64,000 nucleotides of DNA, taken from positions 62,001 to 126,000 of the forward strand of contig NZ_JASHIM010000003.1 in assembly GCF_030733685.1 (NCBI RefSeq). Direction: 5' to 3'. The position numbers were made by a program, and so were the translations under genes. Below the pieces are notes generated by a model. It was given only the letters and a program-made list of their open reading frames with translations. It had not been told where the DNA came from and did no database searches. This document shows, one piece after another, positions 17,325 through 26,724 of this stretch (its first letter is position 1; each line of letters begins with the position of its first letter). The stretch comes from Roseovarius sp. MMSF_3281. Lineage in GTDB: Bacteria > Pseudomonadota > Alphaproteobacteria > Rhodobacterales > Rhodobacteraceae.

Positions 17325-19070
17325 TTAGTAATCGAGTGCGGCTTTCCCGTGGAACACGGTGACGGGCGGGTGTGCCCGTTCATCGGTCACGACATCAATC
17401 ACGGTCACGCCATCGGCCTTCAACGCGTCGGACAACGCCGGAGCGAAACCCTCGGCCGTTTCCACGCGAACACCCGCACAGCCGCAGGCACGGGCAATGG
17501 CAGCGTGATCGACGGCTTCGAAATGGCAAACATCCGTATGGTCACCGAACAGGCTCAGTTCGGCGTGCTTCTGATATCCGAGAATCTGATTGTTCAGGAC
17601 AACCACCACCATCGGCAGTTTCATCCGGCGGGCGGTTTCCAGTTCCGACCAGACATGGGCAAATCCGCCATCACCGGTCACACAGATCACCGGGGCATCG
17701 GGTTGCGCGCTTTTCGCGCCGATGGCATAGGGCAAACCCCAGCCCAACCCGGCCAGGCCACGCGGTGCCAAAAAACGCTGCCCGGACCTTGAGGCCGTCA
17801 AGCCATTCGCAATCCAGATCGACGAATAGCTCGCGTCAGCCACGACGATGGCATCATCGCTAAGCTGCTTGTCGATTTCGGCCATCATGCGCTCGGGACG
17901 CACGGGGGCCTGATCCATATCGACGATCTCCAGAAGTTCCTTCTGCGCCGCCTCGTGCCCCTCGGCAATCCGGGTTTCGATATCCGAACGGCGCGCGTCC
18001 AGCGCGGCGGTGTCCCGCGCATCAAGCGCATCGGCCAGCGCGTCGAGAGACAAGCGCGCATCCCCGACAAGACGTACCGCAGCCTCGTAGTTTCGGCCCA
18101 CTTCAGTACCGTCCACATCCAGATGGATATACGTGGCGTTCTCGGGATAAAGCGACCAGCTATCGGTGCCGTTCTGGTTGGTCCGATTGCCGATCAACAG
18201 CACGACATCCGCCCCGGTCACAAGATCGCGCATATGCGAGGTTCGGCTGCCGGGGGCCATGAAATACCCGACCACACCAACCGAAAGCGGATCGGTTTCC
18301 GCCACCGCCCCTTTCCCCATGAGCGTGGTCGCCACCGGAATCCCAAGTGACTGCAACCGGCCAAGCGCATCATAGGCACGCGAGGAATGAATGCCCCCGC
18401 CGGCAATCACAAGCGGCGCTTTCGCACCGGCCAGAAGGTCCGCTGCCTCGGCGACGCGGGCCGGATCGGCACAGGTCCTGTCCAGCGGGTATTCCCCGAG
18501 GTTCGCGGCCCGACGCGGCGCGTCAGGGGTAAATTCCGGCGCTTCGTCCAGTACATCGACAGGTACCAACAGAACCGCAGGCCCGGCGCGGCCCGTCGCG
18601 GCATTGGTAAACGCCATGTCGACATAATCGTCGATGCGCGATGCATCCGGCACCCGCCGCACCCATTTGGCGACCCCGGAAAACAGAGCGACATGATCCA
18701 GCTCCTGAAAGGCGTTCTTGTCGGTAAAGTCGCGATGCACTTCCTGCACGATGGCCACCACGGGAATCGACGCCTTATGCGCTTCGGCAAGGCCGGGAAC
18801 GAGCAACGTCGCCGCCGGGCCATTCTGCGCCGTCACCACAGGCACCTTGCCGGATATGCGGGCATAGGCATCGGCCATCGCCGCACCGGCATTCTCAGTA
18901 CGGTAACCGACCTGCCGAATGCCATGGTCCGGCGCCGCGAGGATCAGTGCGGACGGTAGGGATTGCCCGAAGATTTCTGTCACGCCGTGGCGCGACAGGG
19001 CCGCCGCCATGATCTGCCCTCCGGACTGGTTACCCTTGGCAAAACCTTTGCTGTGCTTTGTCATGCTCAA
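17325..19070 (-). CDS. Thiamine diphosphate-dependent enzyme (2-oxoacid decarboxylase / acetolactate synthase-like)
   Basis: 581 residues with the three-domain layout of the ThDP superfamily: N-terminal Pyr domain with the cofactor-activating Glu in YRTENAGAAMADAYAR (about residue 60), a central domain (AKAPLVIAGGG..., 210-340), and a C-terminal PP domain with GDGGFAHVWSELETA...NN, the metal/ThDP motif. The family includes benzoylformate decarboxylase, acetolactate synthase and oxalyl-CoA decarboxylase. A 2-oxoacid decarboxylase or carboligase role fits best with the neighbouring 2-hydroxyacid and aldehyde dehydrogenases. No small regulatory subunit is present, arguing against biosynthetic IlvB. 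A start at 19064 is also possible. Confidence 0.85.
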   Translation of the reverse strand: MSMTKHSKGFAKGNQSGGQIMAAALSRHGVTEIFGQSLPSALILAAPDHGIRQVGYRTENAGAAMADAYARISGKVPVVTAQNGPAATLLVPGLAEAHKASIPVVAIVQEVHRDFTDKNAFQELDHVALFSGVAKWVRRVPDASRIDDYVDMAFTNAATGRAGPAVLLVPVDVLDEAPEFTPDAPRRAANLGEYPLDRTCADPARVAEAADLLAGAKAPLVIAGGGIHSSRAYDALGRLQSLGIPVATTLMGKGAVAETDPLSVGVVGYFMAPGSRTSHMRDLVTGADVVLLIGNRTNQNGTDSWSLYPENATYIHLDVDGTEVGRNYEAAVRLVGDARLSLDALADALDARDTAALDARRSDIETRIAEGHEAAQKELLEIVDMDQAPVRPERMMAEIDKQLSDDAIVVADASYSSIWIANGLTASRSGQRFLAPRGLAGLGWGLPYAIGAKSAQPDAPVICVTGDGGFAHVWSELETARRMKLPMVVVVLNNQILGYQKHAELSLFGDHTDVCHFEAVDHAAIARACGCAGVRVETAEGFAPALSDALKADGVTVIDVVTDERAHPPVTVFHGKAALDY

Positions 19071-19085
19071 TTTCCTTGATTTCGT

Positions 19086-20078
19086 TTATTCTGTTGTCAG
19101 GACGATCTTGCCAATGTGCTGACTGCTATCCATCCGCGCATGGGCCTTGGCCACGTCTTCCAGTGCGAAGGTGCTGTCGATCAGCGGGCGCACCGCCCCC
19201 GAGGCCAGCATCGGACCGACGTTCTTTTCCACCGCCCGTGCAAGCCGTTCCTTCATCTCGATGGGGCGCGCCCTCAGTGTCGATCCGCTCAGCGTCAGCC
19301 GCTTGAAAAGAAGAGGCCCAAGGTCGAGGTCGGTCCGGCTTCCTGTCTGGAAGGCAATCTGCGATATGCGGCCATCTTCGGCCACGACATCGAGATTGCG
19401 TTGAAAATAATCCGCACCCACCATGTCGAGCACTACATCAGGCCCCCGCCCCCCGGTCAGGTCACGGGCCGCCGTGACGAAATCGTCCGACTTGTAATTG
19501 ATCGCGTGATCAGCGCCGAGCTTGAGGCATGCTTTGCATTTCTCGTCCGACCCCGCGGTCACGATGACATTCGCGTCAATGGCCTTGGCCAGCATCGTCG
19601 CAGTCGTCCCGATCCCGGAGGTTCCGCCGTGGATCAAAATCGTCTCGCCGGATTGCAGCCCAGCCCGTTCAAAGACGTTGCTCCAGACGGTAAAGAATGT
19701 TTCGGGCACCGCCCCCGCTTCGACCATCGACAGATTATCGGGCACGGCGATTGCGGTCTGTTCGGGCAGGACGGCCCGGTCGGCATAAGCCCCCGACGCG
19801 ACCAGCCCCATGACCCGATCACCGACGGCAAAATGCTGCACATCCGGCCCGACGGCCTCGACTTCTCCCGCCAGCTCCAGCCCAAGCACATCAGAGGCCC
19901 CCGGCGGCGGCGGATAATTCCCCTGGCGCTGCATGACATCCGGGCGGTTTACCCCGGCCGCCATAACGCGCACCAAAAGTTCCCGTGGACCGGGCTGCGC
20001 CAAAGGTGCCTCAGTCACTTCAAGAACCTCCGGGCCGCCGGCCCCCTTCGCGATTACGGCACGTGTTGTTTGCGTCAT
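19086..20078 (-). CDS. NAD(P)H:quinone oxidoreductase, zinc-free MDR (PIG3-like)
   Basis: 330 residues of the medium-chain dehydrogenase family without zinc ligands: the GroES-like N-terminus (RVMAAGVNRPDVMQRQGNYPPPPG) is typical of zeta-crystallin/PIG3-type enzymes, and the cofactor motif is IHGGTSGIGTTATMLAKA. These reduce quinones or alpha,beta-unsaturated carbonyls. Its start overlaps the end of the zinc alcohol dehydrogenase gene by 4 bp, so translation is coupled. Confidence 0.9.
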   Translation of the reverse strand: MTQTTRAVIAKGAGGPEVLEVTEAPLAQPGPRELLVRVMAAGVNRPDVMQRQGNYPPPPGASDVLGLELAGEVEAVGPDVQHFAVGDRVMGLVASGAYADRAVLPEQTAIAVPDNLSMVEAGAVPETFFTVWSNVFERAGLQSGETILIHGGTSGIGTTATMLAKAIDANVIVTAGSDEKCKACLKLGADHAINYKSDDFVTAARDLTGGRGPDVVLDMVGADYFQRNLDVVAEDGRISQIAFQTGSRTDLDLGPLLFKRLTLSGSTLRARPIEMKERLARAVEKNVGPMLASGAVRPLIDSTFALEDVAKAHARMDSSQHIGKIVLTTE

Positions 20079-21133
20079 TGACCGTTTTCCTCCTCGGCAT
20101 GGTCCGGCACCAGCATCACCTTGACCGCCGCGCCCCCCTTGGCGATTTCGAACCCTTCCGGGCCGCGACTGAACGGCAACTGGTGAGTGATCAACTGCGA
20201 CAGAACACCCCCGTTGTCCGACAGAAGCGAAATGGCCTCCACGAACGCGGCGCGCGTCGTATCATGCGCACCCCGGATTTGTTTTTTCTCACGAACAAAA
20301 CGGGTCAGGTCGATCTCGCAGGGCCGCGCATGTATGCCGGCCGCCACGAACACACCACCCGGCCGCAAAAGGCGCAGCCCCTGCGATACAGAATCGGGAT
20401 GGCCCGTAGCCTCGATCACCATGTCGGCATCACGCCCGAAAACCCGGCGCGCCTCGGAGGCAAGATCGGCACGTGCCAAATCCACGACATGCTTCAAGTC
20501 CATGTCCTGCGCCGCCTTCAGGCGTGCATCATCGTTCAGCCCGGCCAGAAGGACCTGCGCGCCGCGATGTTGTGCGACCCATGCCGCACCAAGGCCGATC
20601 GGCCCCGGCCCCAGAACCACGACGGCATCCCCGGGGCCAGCCTCGGACAAATCAACGCTATTCACCGACACGGCCAGCGGCTCAGCAAGGGCCGCAATAC
20701 GCGGGTCCAGATCATTCGGCACGATGAAGCAGCGACCTGCGGGCACATCCACCCATTCGGCGTACCCCCCGTCCCGGTGCAACCCTATGATGGAGCGGTC
20801 ACGGCACTGTTCAGGGTGACCGCGCTTGCAGCCTTCACATTTCCCACAGGCGATGACGGGCCAACAAACCACCCGATGGCCTTCTGCGAAGTCATTCACT
20901 CCGGGGCCAACTGCATGTACTGTACCGCAAAACTCGTGCCCCAACGTGACCGGAAGACGTTCTTCCATGAACTCGTAGCCAGAGGACCATTCATAGGCAT
21001 GCAAATCGCTTCCGCAGATCCCCGCCGCTTCGACCCGCACCCTAAGCATGCCCTGACCCGGCCGACCCTGAGGATCGGGAACGGTGCAAACGTCGATTCC
21101 CGGACGCGCACTGAGTTTTCTGACTGCTATCAT
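20075..21133 (-). CDS. Zinc-dependent alcohol/polyol dehydrogenase
   Basis: 352 residues of the zinc MDR family (threonine/sorbitol dehydrogenase-like). Catalytic zinc ligands are the Cys in AAGICGSDLHAYEW, the His-Glu in GHEFCGTV and a further Glu in the LAEPLAV block. The structural zinc lobe CGKCEGCKRGHPEQC has the four cysteines. The NAD-binding motif is VLGPGPIGLGAAW. It is the first gene of the 12-gene operon and is transcribed away from the GntR gene across an intergenic region with a palindrome, so it is the probable promoter-proximal target of that regulator. Confidence 0.9.
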   Translation of the reverse strand: MIAVRKLSARPGIDVCTVPDPQGRPGQGMLRVRVEAAGICGSDLHAYEWSSGYEFMEERLPVTLGHEFCGTVHAVGPGVNDFAEGHRVVCWPVIACGKCEGCKRGHPEQCRDRSIIGLHRDGGYAEWVDVPAGRCFIVPNDLDPRIAALAEPLAVSVNSVDLSEAGPGDAVVVLGPGPIGLGAAWVAQHRGAQVLLAGLNDDARLKAAQDMDLKHVVDLARADLASEARRVFGRDADMVIEATGHPDSVSQGLRLLRPGGVFVAAGIHARPCEIDLTRFVREKKQIRGAHDTTRAAFVEAISLLSDNGGVLSQLITHQLPFSRGPEGFEIAKGGAAVKVMLVPDHAEEENGQ

Positions 21134-21207
21134 CTGTCCCCTCCGAACGCGGGCAATTCAAGTGATGATGGCTCCTCAACATCATATCGCCTTGGCGCGT
21201 TATAACA

Positions 21208-21228
21208 AATAACGTAATATGTTATTAC
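21208..21228. promoter_or_regulatory. Putative GntR operator in the divergent promoter region
   Basis: AATAAC (21208-21213) mirrors GTTATT (21221-21226), and nested within it GTAATA (21214-21219) mirrors TATTAC (21223-21228). It lies between the catabolic operon and the divergent FCD-type regulator, about 40 bp from the regulator start. Position and symmetry fit an autoregulatory operator. Confidence 0.55.
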
Positions 21229-21265
21229 AGACGTGGCAACTGGTTAGTACGAAAAGGTGGAACTC

Positions 21266-21958
21266 GTGGAGAATAGCTCGGAAAAGCAAATGAAATCAGA
21301 AAGTTGGGTACAGCCAATCGTAAAGGAAAACCTTAGCGACAGAGCTTATAACGCCTTACGGAACGCCTTGATGAGAGGGCACTTGGAACCGGGTAACCAG
21401 CTTCCGCTTCGTCCGACATCGGCGCGATTCGGCATCAGCCCCACCCCCATGCGCGAAGCCCTGACCCGTCTTGTCGTCGAACGCGCCTTGACCCTCAACG
21501 GCCGTGGAACCGTCACGGTCCCGCACTTGACGAAGGATCAATTGCTGGAAATCCGAAATATCCGAATGGATCTGGAAGGCCGCTGCGCGGCCCAGGCCGC
21601 CCAAGCCGCAAGCGCAGACGAAATCAAGTCACTGGCTGACCTTCATGCACAATTTATGGAGGCACAAAAGAACAAGGACTACAAGGAAGCGGTGGACCTG
21701 AACACACAGTTCCACCTCCAGCTTGCCAAACTGGCCAAACTTCCCCTGACCTATGAAATCATTGAGGGCCTGTGGGTAAGGTGCGGGCCGATTCTAACCC
21801 ACTTGTACGACTCAGGCTTGCCTGCAACCGGGGAACCCCATCCGCATCAGCGAGTTCTGGACGCGCTAGGCAAACAAGATTCCGCCGGTGCACGCGATGC
21901 AATTTCCCATGACATCGAGGAAGGGGGGCAAGGCCTTCTCGACTACGTGTCCCGCTAA
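21266..21958 (+). CDS. GntR family regulator, FCD domain
   Basis: Start chosen at the GTG at 21266 because AAGGTGG lies 5 bases upstream; other in-frame starts are GTG 21257 and ATG 21290. The 230-residue product has an N-terminal winged helix (LSDRAYNALRNALMRGHLEPGNQL... with FGISPTPMREALTRLV as recognition region) and a C-terminal all-helical FCD ligand/metal domain (LLEIRNIRMDLEG, FHLQLAKLA, HPHQRVLDAL). FCD regulators usually repress the adjacent catabolic operon until a carboxylic-acid inducer binds. It is transcribed divergently from the 12-gene operon, its most likely target. Confidence 0.9.
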   Translation: MENSSEKQMKSESWVQPIVKENLSDRAYNALRNALMRGHLEPGNQLPLRPTSARFGISPTPMREALTRLVVERALTLNGRGTVTVPHLTKDQLLEIRNIRMDLEGRCAAQAAQAASADEIKSLADLHAQFMEAQKNKDYKEAVDLNTQFHLQLAKLAKLPLTYEIIEGLWVRCGPILTHLYDSGLPATGEPHPHQRVLDALGKQDSAGARDAISHDIEEGGQGLLDYVSR

Positions 21959-21967
21959 AGGCTTTGC

Positions 21968-22114
21968 TTAACGGACAGTGACCGAAGAACGTGAAACTGG
22001 GCCGCCCCCGAAATTCTCCACCGTGTATTCAGCGACAATGACACGTCCGGTTTGGAAATCGAAGGCCTCGTGACGGAAGACTTCCTTGAACGAATTGATT
22101 TCGCCGTGTCCCAT
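21968..22114 (-). pseudogene. Short coding remnant, unknown family
   Basis: A 48-codon frame from the ATG at 22114 with protein-like composition (EINSFKEVFRHEAFDFQT, VIVAEYTVENFGGG). The frame stays open about 75 bp further upstream, to a TGA near 22190, still protein-like but with no obvious start. It looks like the 3' end of a decayed gene at the edge of an accessory patch, though a genuine small gene is possible. I do not recognise the family. Confidence 0.35.
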
Positions 22115-22522
22115 CGCTAGGGCCTGATGATCGAAATGCGCAGCGAGGCGTTGATCTCGCCGCGTTAGCCACTGACAAGCTTTGCCGGATCAACCACTTT
22201 TCGGCGGCGTTCTTGAAAGCGGAGGGATATTGACCGTTCTCCATGCCAACGATCGGGACCATTTCAATCAACAGACGATGTTGGGAATGACCGAGGAAAC
22301 ACGCCGGAAAACAGACTGCCTCAAAAAATGAACACGCGATCACTGGAAAGGCCAAGCACCCGCCTCGTGCGGGGCTTTTTTTGCCTTGTTTCACAAGGTG
22401 TGCATGTTTCTGGCTCTAATGTGCATACTCATACCATAGCTGCTTTCGCGGTTCCTGAGAAAATCTCTAAATAACAACAGGCTGGGAACTCTTGGTGGCA
22501 TAACACCCAAGTATGCACTCAT
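22115..22522. other. Intergenic stretch with gene debris
   Basis: About 400 bp without a convincing gene. It holds the upstream part of the minus-strand coding remnant, a plus-strand terminator at 22354-22382 and the A+T-richer region before the CHAT gene. No mobile-element ends are seen. Confidence 0.4.
22354..22382 (+). terminator. Rho-independent terminator
   Basis: A G+C-rich stem (AAGC..CCCGC against GCGGG..GCTT, one bulged A) with a 5-nt loop is followed by seven T. It is oriented for plus-strand transcripts, about 400 bp after the gntR stop; what it ends is unclear. Confidence 0.7.
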
Positions 22523-22642
22523 ATGGCCGTTTCACAAAACGGAAAACCGCTCAACTATCCAAAGTCGTCAGGCGACGGACAGGTTCGTTTCGGGGCCGTA
22601 TTCGCGCTTGCATTTGAATCTTCCATCCATCACTTTCCGTCG

Positions 22643-25600
22643 ATGGGCTTTTCACCGTTTCACCGTTTTACAGCAAAAACAGCGCGATGCCTGGTCATTG
22701 CGATACTCTTCTTCGGGGCTTCGAACACGGCTCCGTCTTTCGCACAAGACTTTGACAAGGGCTATGAAGCGGCACTGGCCGAAGACTTCGACACCGCCCT
22801 AAAGGAATTACGCCCCCTGGCAGAGGCAGGCCACGCAGCAGCCCAGTATGTTCTGGGCTTTATCTACAAGAACGGCAAAACGGTGGCCGCGGACCCGGTT
22901 GAAGCCGCTCGCTGGTACCGGCGCGCGGCCGAGCAAGGGCATATGGAAGCCCAATACACCCTTGGGTTTCTGTATTCTCGGGGCGATGGCGTGCCAGAAG
23001 ATTGGATTGAAGCTGCCAGTTGGTTCCAACACGCCGCCAAGCAGGGCCATATCACGGCCCAGTTCAGCCTGGGTTACATCTACAGGTTCGGCCAGAACGG
23101 CGTTCCCAAGGATGGGACCGAAGCGGTCAAATGGTACAGGCTTGCGGCTGAACAGGGCCATGTATCGTCACAGGAATCTATGGGCTACAGCTATTTCTTC
23201 GGTCACGGCGTTCCGCAGGATCTTGCGAAAGCCGCCAGATGGTATCGCCGGGCGGCAGAGCAAGGTAGCGCCAGTGCGCAATATTCACTTGGCGACATCT
23301 ATCAACGGGGCAAAGGCGTTGCGACCGACGCGGCAAAGGCAGCCCATTGGTTCACTCTGGCCGCGAAACAAAACCACGCGGAGGCACAATTCGACCTAGG
23401 CTTCATGCTTTATCACGGGCGGGGCATAGCACAGCAGCCTGCAGAGGCCACGAAATGGTTCCACGCGGCTGCGGAACAGGGGCATGCACTTGCGCAGTCC
23501 AAGCTTGGTGCCATGTATGAATTCGGCGTGGCGGTCCCACAAGACCCGGCCGAGGCGTCGAAATGGTATGATCGGGCCGCGGCACAGGGCGTCACCGAAA
23601 TACCAGAACGCGACCTTCTCCGCCTGACGGCCAAACTCGAGTCCGCCGAGCGCAAACACGGCATGGCCAGCCCGCAGGTGCTACACACCCTGCACGCGCT
23701 CGGCCACGTTTATCGCGCCAAGCTGTCTTTCCGCGACAAGGCCCGTGAAACCTACAGGCGGGGATACGGGATCAGCCGAAAGCTGAACGGGGCCAGCGAC
23801 GCCAAGACGCTTGAATTCCTGGGCTTGTATGTGCTGGAACTGAACGACGGAGGCCAGGTCGAGACGGCATTGCCACTGGCCCGGGAGCTGGTCAAACTGT
23901 CCAGAACGACGTTGGGCCCGGCGCATGTTCGGACACTCTATCGAACCGGCACCCTTTCGGTGCTGCTTGCGAAATCCGACAAGCGCGAAGAGGCCAACCA
24001 GCTTTTGTTGGACGGCATGGCCGTTGCCGCCGCCGCCCATGGCGAAGACCACGCGCTTGTTACCAGTTCGCTCGGAACGCAGGTCGCGGTGATTGACACG
24101 AACGGTGCGAATCCTCGTCTGGTCGACACCCTTCGGAACGTGCTGAACAGGACACGGCAGGACAACGGAGAAACAAGCCCCAAGACACGCTACCTGATGA
24201 CAAGCCTGTCCGAGGCACTTATTGCCGTGAATGAGCCCCTTCCGGCAATGGAAGTGCTGGGCGACCTGATATCGGCACACGAAGAGCGATTGCTGTTAGC
24301 CTCGGCGCTGGACGATATCACGCGAAAATCGGTCATCGCCGAAAGTCGGCAAGCGGGTATCCGATTTGCCCAGCAGGCGTGGTCGGCCCAAGCGACCAAG
24401 CAGGCGCCGGGCAGTTCACTCAACTACAAGGGCCGGCGCCAAACCCGGGCGGACCTGAACGAGACACTCGCCAAAGAGGCATTTCATGCCGCACAGATGG
24501 GGCAAAGCGGGGCCGCCTATGCCCTGGGCCGTGCCATGGCCAGGCTGGCACTTGACGACGCAGGGTTGCAGGCCACTTTCGCCGCCTACGAGGCCGCGCA
24601 GGAAAAGGCCTTGGCGATAACCGAGACACTCGGCCAGCAAATTCAGGACCAAGGCGGGCAAGTCCCGGACGCAACCGCCCAAATCGTTGCGCTGCAAAAC
24701 GACAGAACCGCGGCGATTGAACAGGTCAGGACGCTCGAGGAACAGCTTGAAGCAGAATTTCCGCGCTTTTTCGAGTTTCTTGCACCACGTCCGGTCACGG
24801 CGGGCGAAGTTCGCGGCACTGCGGAAAAGCCACCACTGCTTGGGCCGAATGAGGCCTTGTTGCAGATAATGCCGCCCAAGGGTGGCACGCCCGGCCTGAT
24901 TTGGGCGATTAGCCAAGACGGCTTCGCCTGGAGCCAAATCCCCGGGACCGAAGCGGAACTGCGTGAAGATTTAATGTACCTCCATTCCTTGCTTGATGGG
25001 GGCGGCGCAACCCAGACCCGGGGCGATGATGCCGACAGCCGCGGCGGGGTCAGCCTGGCCAAGGAAGCGCCCGAAGATGCCATAAGAGGCTTTGACCGTG
25101 CCTTCGCCCACGACCTGTTTCGCACCCTATTCGGCGACCCTGCCATTCAGAAGATCATCAAGTCCAAGCCCGAATGGATTCTCGCCCCGCAAGGTATGTT
25201 CCTAAGCTTGCCCTTTTCCACCCTGGTCACCACCGCACCACCCGGTGGACGGGACGGCGATGCCGACCCTGCGCAGCTCCGCAGGACCAGCTGGCTTGGC
25301 ACCACGCACGCCCTGTCTGTCGTTCCCGCGGTTTCTTCGCTGCGCATGTTGCGTCGTGCCGCCAAGGACGGCGCACCGGAAAGGGGCAATGCCTTCTTCG
25401 GGCTCGGGGACCCCGATTTCAGCGGAAGCGCAAGCGCGGACCGCAGCGCCGCGCTTGTCGATACCCAACGGTTCTTTCGATCCGCCGTTGCCGACCCCGC
25501 CATGGTGAAACAGCTTTCCCGGCTTCCCGGCACCCGCCGGGAAATCGAACAGCTTGCCGCCGTTTTCAAATCTCCCGGGGACGCCATCTTGCTTGGCAAG

Positions 25601-26242
25601 GATGCATCCGAAACCGGACTCGCCAAGGCGCAAAGGTCTGGTGTACTTCAAGGGTCGCGGGTCATCATGCTGGCCACGCACGGTCTGATGGCCGGCGCTT
25701 TCGACGGGTTGGATGAACCGGCCCTGGCCATGACCCCGCCCGTTTGTGGGGTGCGACCGCTCAACCCGGATAACGAGACCGAAACAGGGGGAAAATGCCC
25801 CGCCCCCCTGCCGGACCCAGAACTCGATGCCGCGGTCTCTCAAGGAGCGTGGATCGAAGACGGGCTTCTAACCGCGTCGGATGTGACACATCTGAAGCTC
25901 AACGCGGATTGGGTGATCCTCTCGGCCTGCGACACTGCCGCCGGATCAGATCAGAGCCCGGACGCAGAGGGATTGTCAGGCCTCGCCAGATCGTTCTTCT
26001 TCGCGGGCGCGCGGTCACTGCTTGTCTCTCATTGGCCGGTGCGTGACGACGTTGCGGCACTGTTGACGCCAGAGGCGGTTTCGCAGGCCGCCACGGGATC
26101 GATTTCACGGGCCGAAGCGCTCCGTCAAGCCATGGAACAGCTCGTCAGCAACACTGGATCGGATGCCGCGGGCATGTCATTTGCCCATCCCGCGGCATGG
26201 GCCCCCTTCCAGGTCACCGGCGTGGACGCCCGGGGCAGATAA
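22643..26242 (+). CDS. Exported Sel1-repeat / CHAT-domain (caspase-like) protein
   Basis: Start placed at the ATG at 22643 because the product then begins with a signal peptide (basic TAKTAR, hydrophobic CLVIAILFFG, cut near SFAQ|DF); an earlier ATG at 22523 would bury it behind 40 residues. Of 1199 residues, about 60-312 are seven consecutive 36-37-residue Sel1 repeats (pattern A-E-Q-G-H-x-x-A-Q-x-x-L-G-x-x-Y). About 330-560 look like TPR-type helices, about 645-695 a coiled coil, and the C-terminal ~400 residues a CHAT domain. The caspase-type dyad is visible as His1013 in MLATHGLMAG and Cys1096 in ILSACDTAAG, followed by SHWPV. CHAT proteins are clan CD cysteine peptidases, often triggered by their repeat domain. 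Substrate and partner are unknown; no obvious partner gene is adjacent. Confidence 0.85.
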   Translation: MGFSPFHRFTAKTARCLVIAILFFGASNTAPSFAQDFDKGYEAALAEDFDTALKELRPLAEAGHAAAQYVLGFIYKNGKTVAADPVEAARWYRRAAEQGHMEAQYTLGFLYSRGDGVPEDWIEAASWFQHAAKQGHITAQFSLGYIYRFGQNGVPKDGTEAVKWYRLAAEQGHVSSQESMGYSYFFGHGVPQDLAKAARWYRRAAEQGSASAQYSLGDIYQRGKGVATDAAKAAHWFTLAAKQNHAEAQFDLGFMLYHGRGIAQQPAEATKWFHAAAEQGHALAQSKLGAMYEFGVAVPQDPAEASKWYDRAAAQGVTEIPERDLLRLTAKLESAERKHGMASPQVLHTLHALGHVYRAKLSFRDKARETYRRGYGISRKLNGASDAKTLEFLGLYVLELNDGGQVETALPLARELVKLSRTTLGPAHVRTLYRTGTLSVLLAKSDKREEANQLLLDGMAVAAAAHGEDHALVTSSLGTQVAVIDTNGANPRLVDTLRNVLNRTRQDNGETSPKTRYLMTSLSEALIAVNEPLPAMEVLGDLISAHEERLLLASALDDITRKSVIAESRQAGIRFAQQAWSAQATKQAPGSSLNYKGRRQTRADLNETLAKEAFHAAQMGQSGAAYALGRAMARLALDDAGLQATFAAYEAAQEKALAITETLGQQIQDQGGQVPDATAQIVALQNDRTAAIEQVRTLEEQLEAEFPRFFEFLAPRPVTAGEVRGTAEKPPLLGPNEALLQIMPPKGGTPGLIWAISQDGFAWSQIPGTEAELREDLMYLHSLLDGGGATQTRGDDADSRGGVSLAKEAPEDAIRGFDRAFAHDLFRTLFGDPAIQKIIKSKPEWILAPQGMFLSLPFSTLVTTAPPGGRDGDADPAQLRRTSWLGTTHALSVVPAVSSLRMLRRAAKDGAPERGNAFFGLGDPDFSGSASADRSAALVDTQRFFRSAVADPAMVKQLSRLPGTRREIEQLAAVFKSPGDAILLGKDASETGLAKAQRSGVLQGSRVIMLATHGLMAGAFDGLDEPALAMTPPVCGVRPLNPDNETETGGKCPAPLPDPELDAAVSQGAWIEDGLLTASDVTHLKLNADWVILSACDTAAGSDQSPDAEGLSGLARSFFFAGARSLLVSHWPVRDDVAALLTPEAVSQAATGSISRAEALRQAMEQLVSNTGSDAAGMSFAHPAAWAPFQVTGVDARGR

Positions 26243-26724
26243 CCCCGGATCCGGCCTCGGGGTGCATCTGTGCAGCTATGATCAAGTCAGCTGTGGAATG
26301 CTCGGTGCGGAATGTAGAGACAGACATCCAGCGGCAATAGGCTGTGCCGCCGGAATGCAACGATCATCGCTCCCTCCTCTATGCCGAGAACAGTTGATTG
26401 CACCTCCTCGGATTCCATTACAGCACCATCAATATGATCTCGTTTGTGTCTGACGTCAGCGCGAATGAAACAGTTTATGGCAGTTTTATAAGAGGAGGTT
26501 TCTGGCACATCGTAACCACCAAGGAGTGGAGATGAGACAGAACCCCTGAACGCGAAAGAGCCACGGCGTCGGGTCAGCAAGCGCAATTGCACCAGTATTG
26601 CATAGAACTGCAACCAGACGCAGGGAGTGTCAGCAAATAGAATATCTTTTGATGGTAATTTTGCTGGTAAAGATTTTAAAAAACCCAAATATATTTTAAT
26701 AATAATGTTTTATTTGGGAAATAA
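26243..26724. other. A+T-rich gene-poor stretch next to tRNA-Ser
   Basis: Nearly 480 bp whose composition drifts to A+T-rich towards the tRNA (ATTTTAATAATAATG near 26690). A minus-strand frame at 26287-26688 has an implausible composition and no start site. I see no gene. It may be leftover of an element once integrated at the tRNA 3' end. Confidence 0.45.

Noticed and set aside
26287..26688. Minus-strand 133-codon frame in the A+T-rich gap before tRNA-Ser
   Set aside because: No ribosome site, odd composition, no recognisable motif; chance frame.
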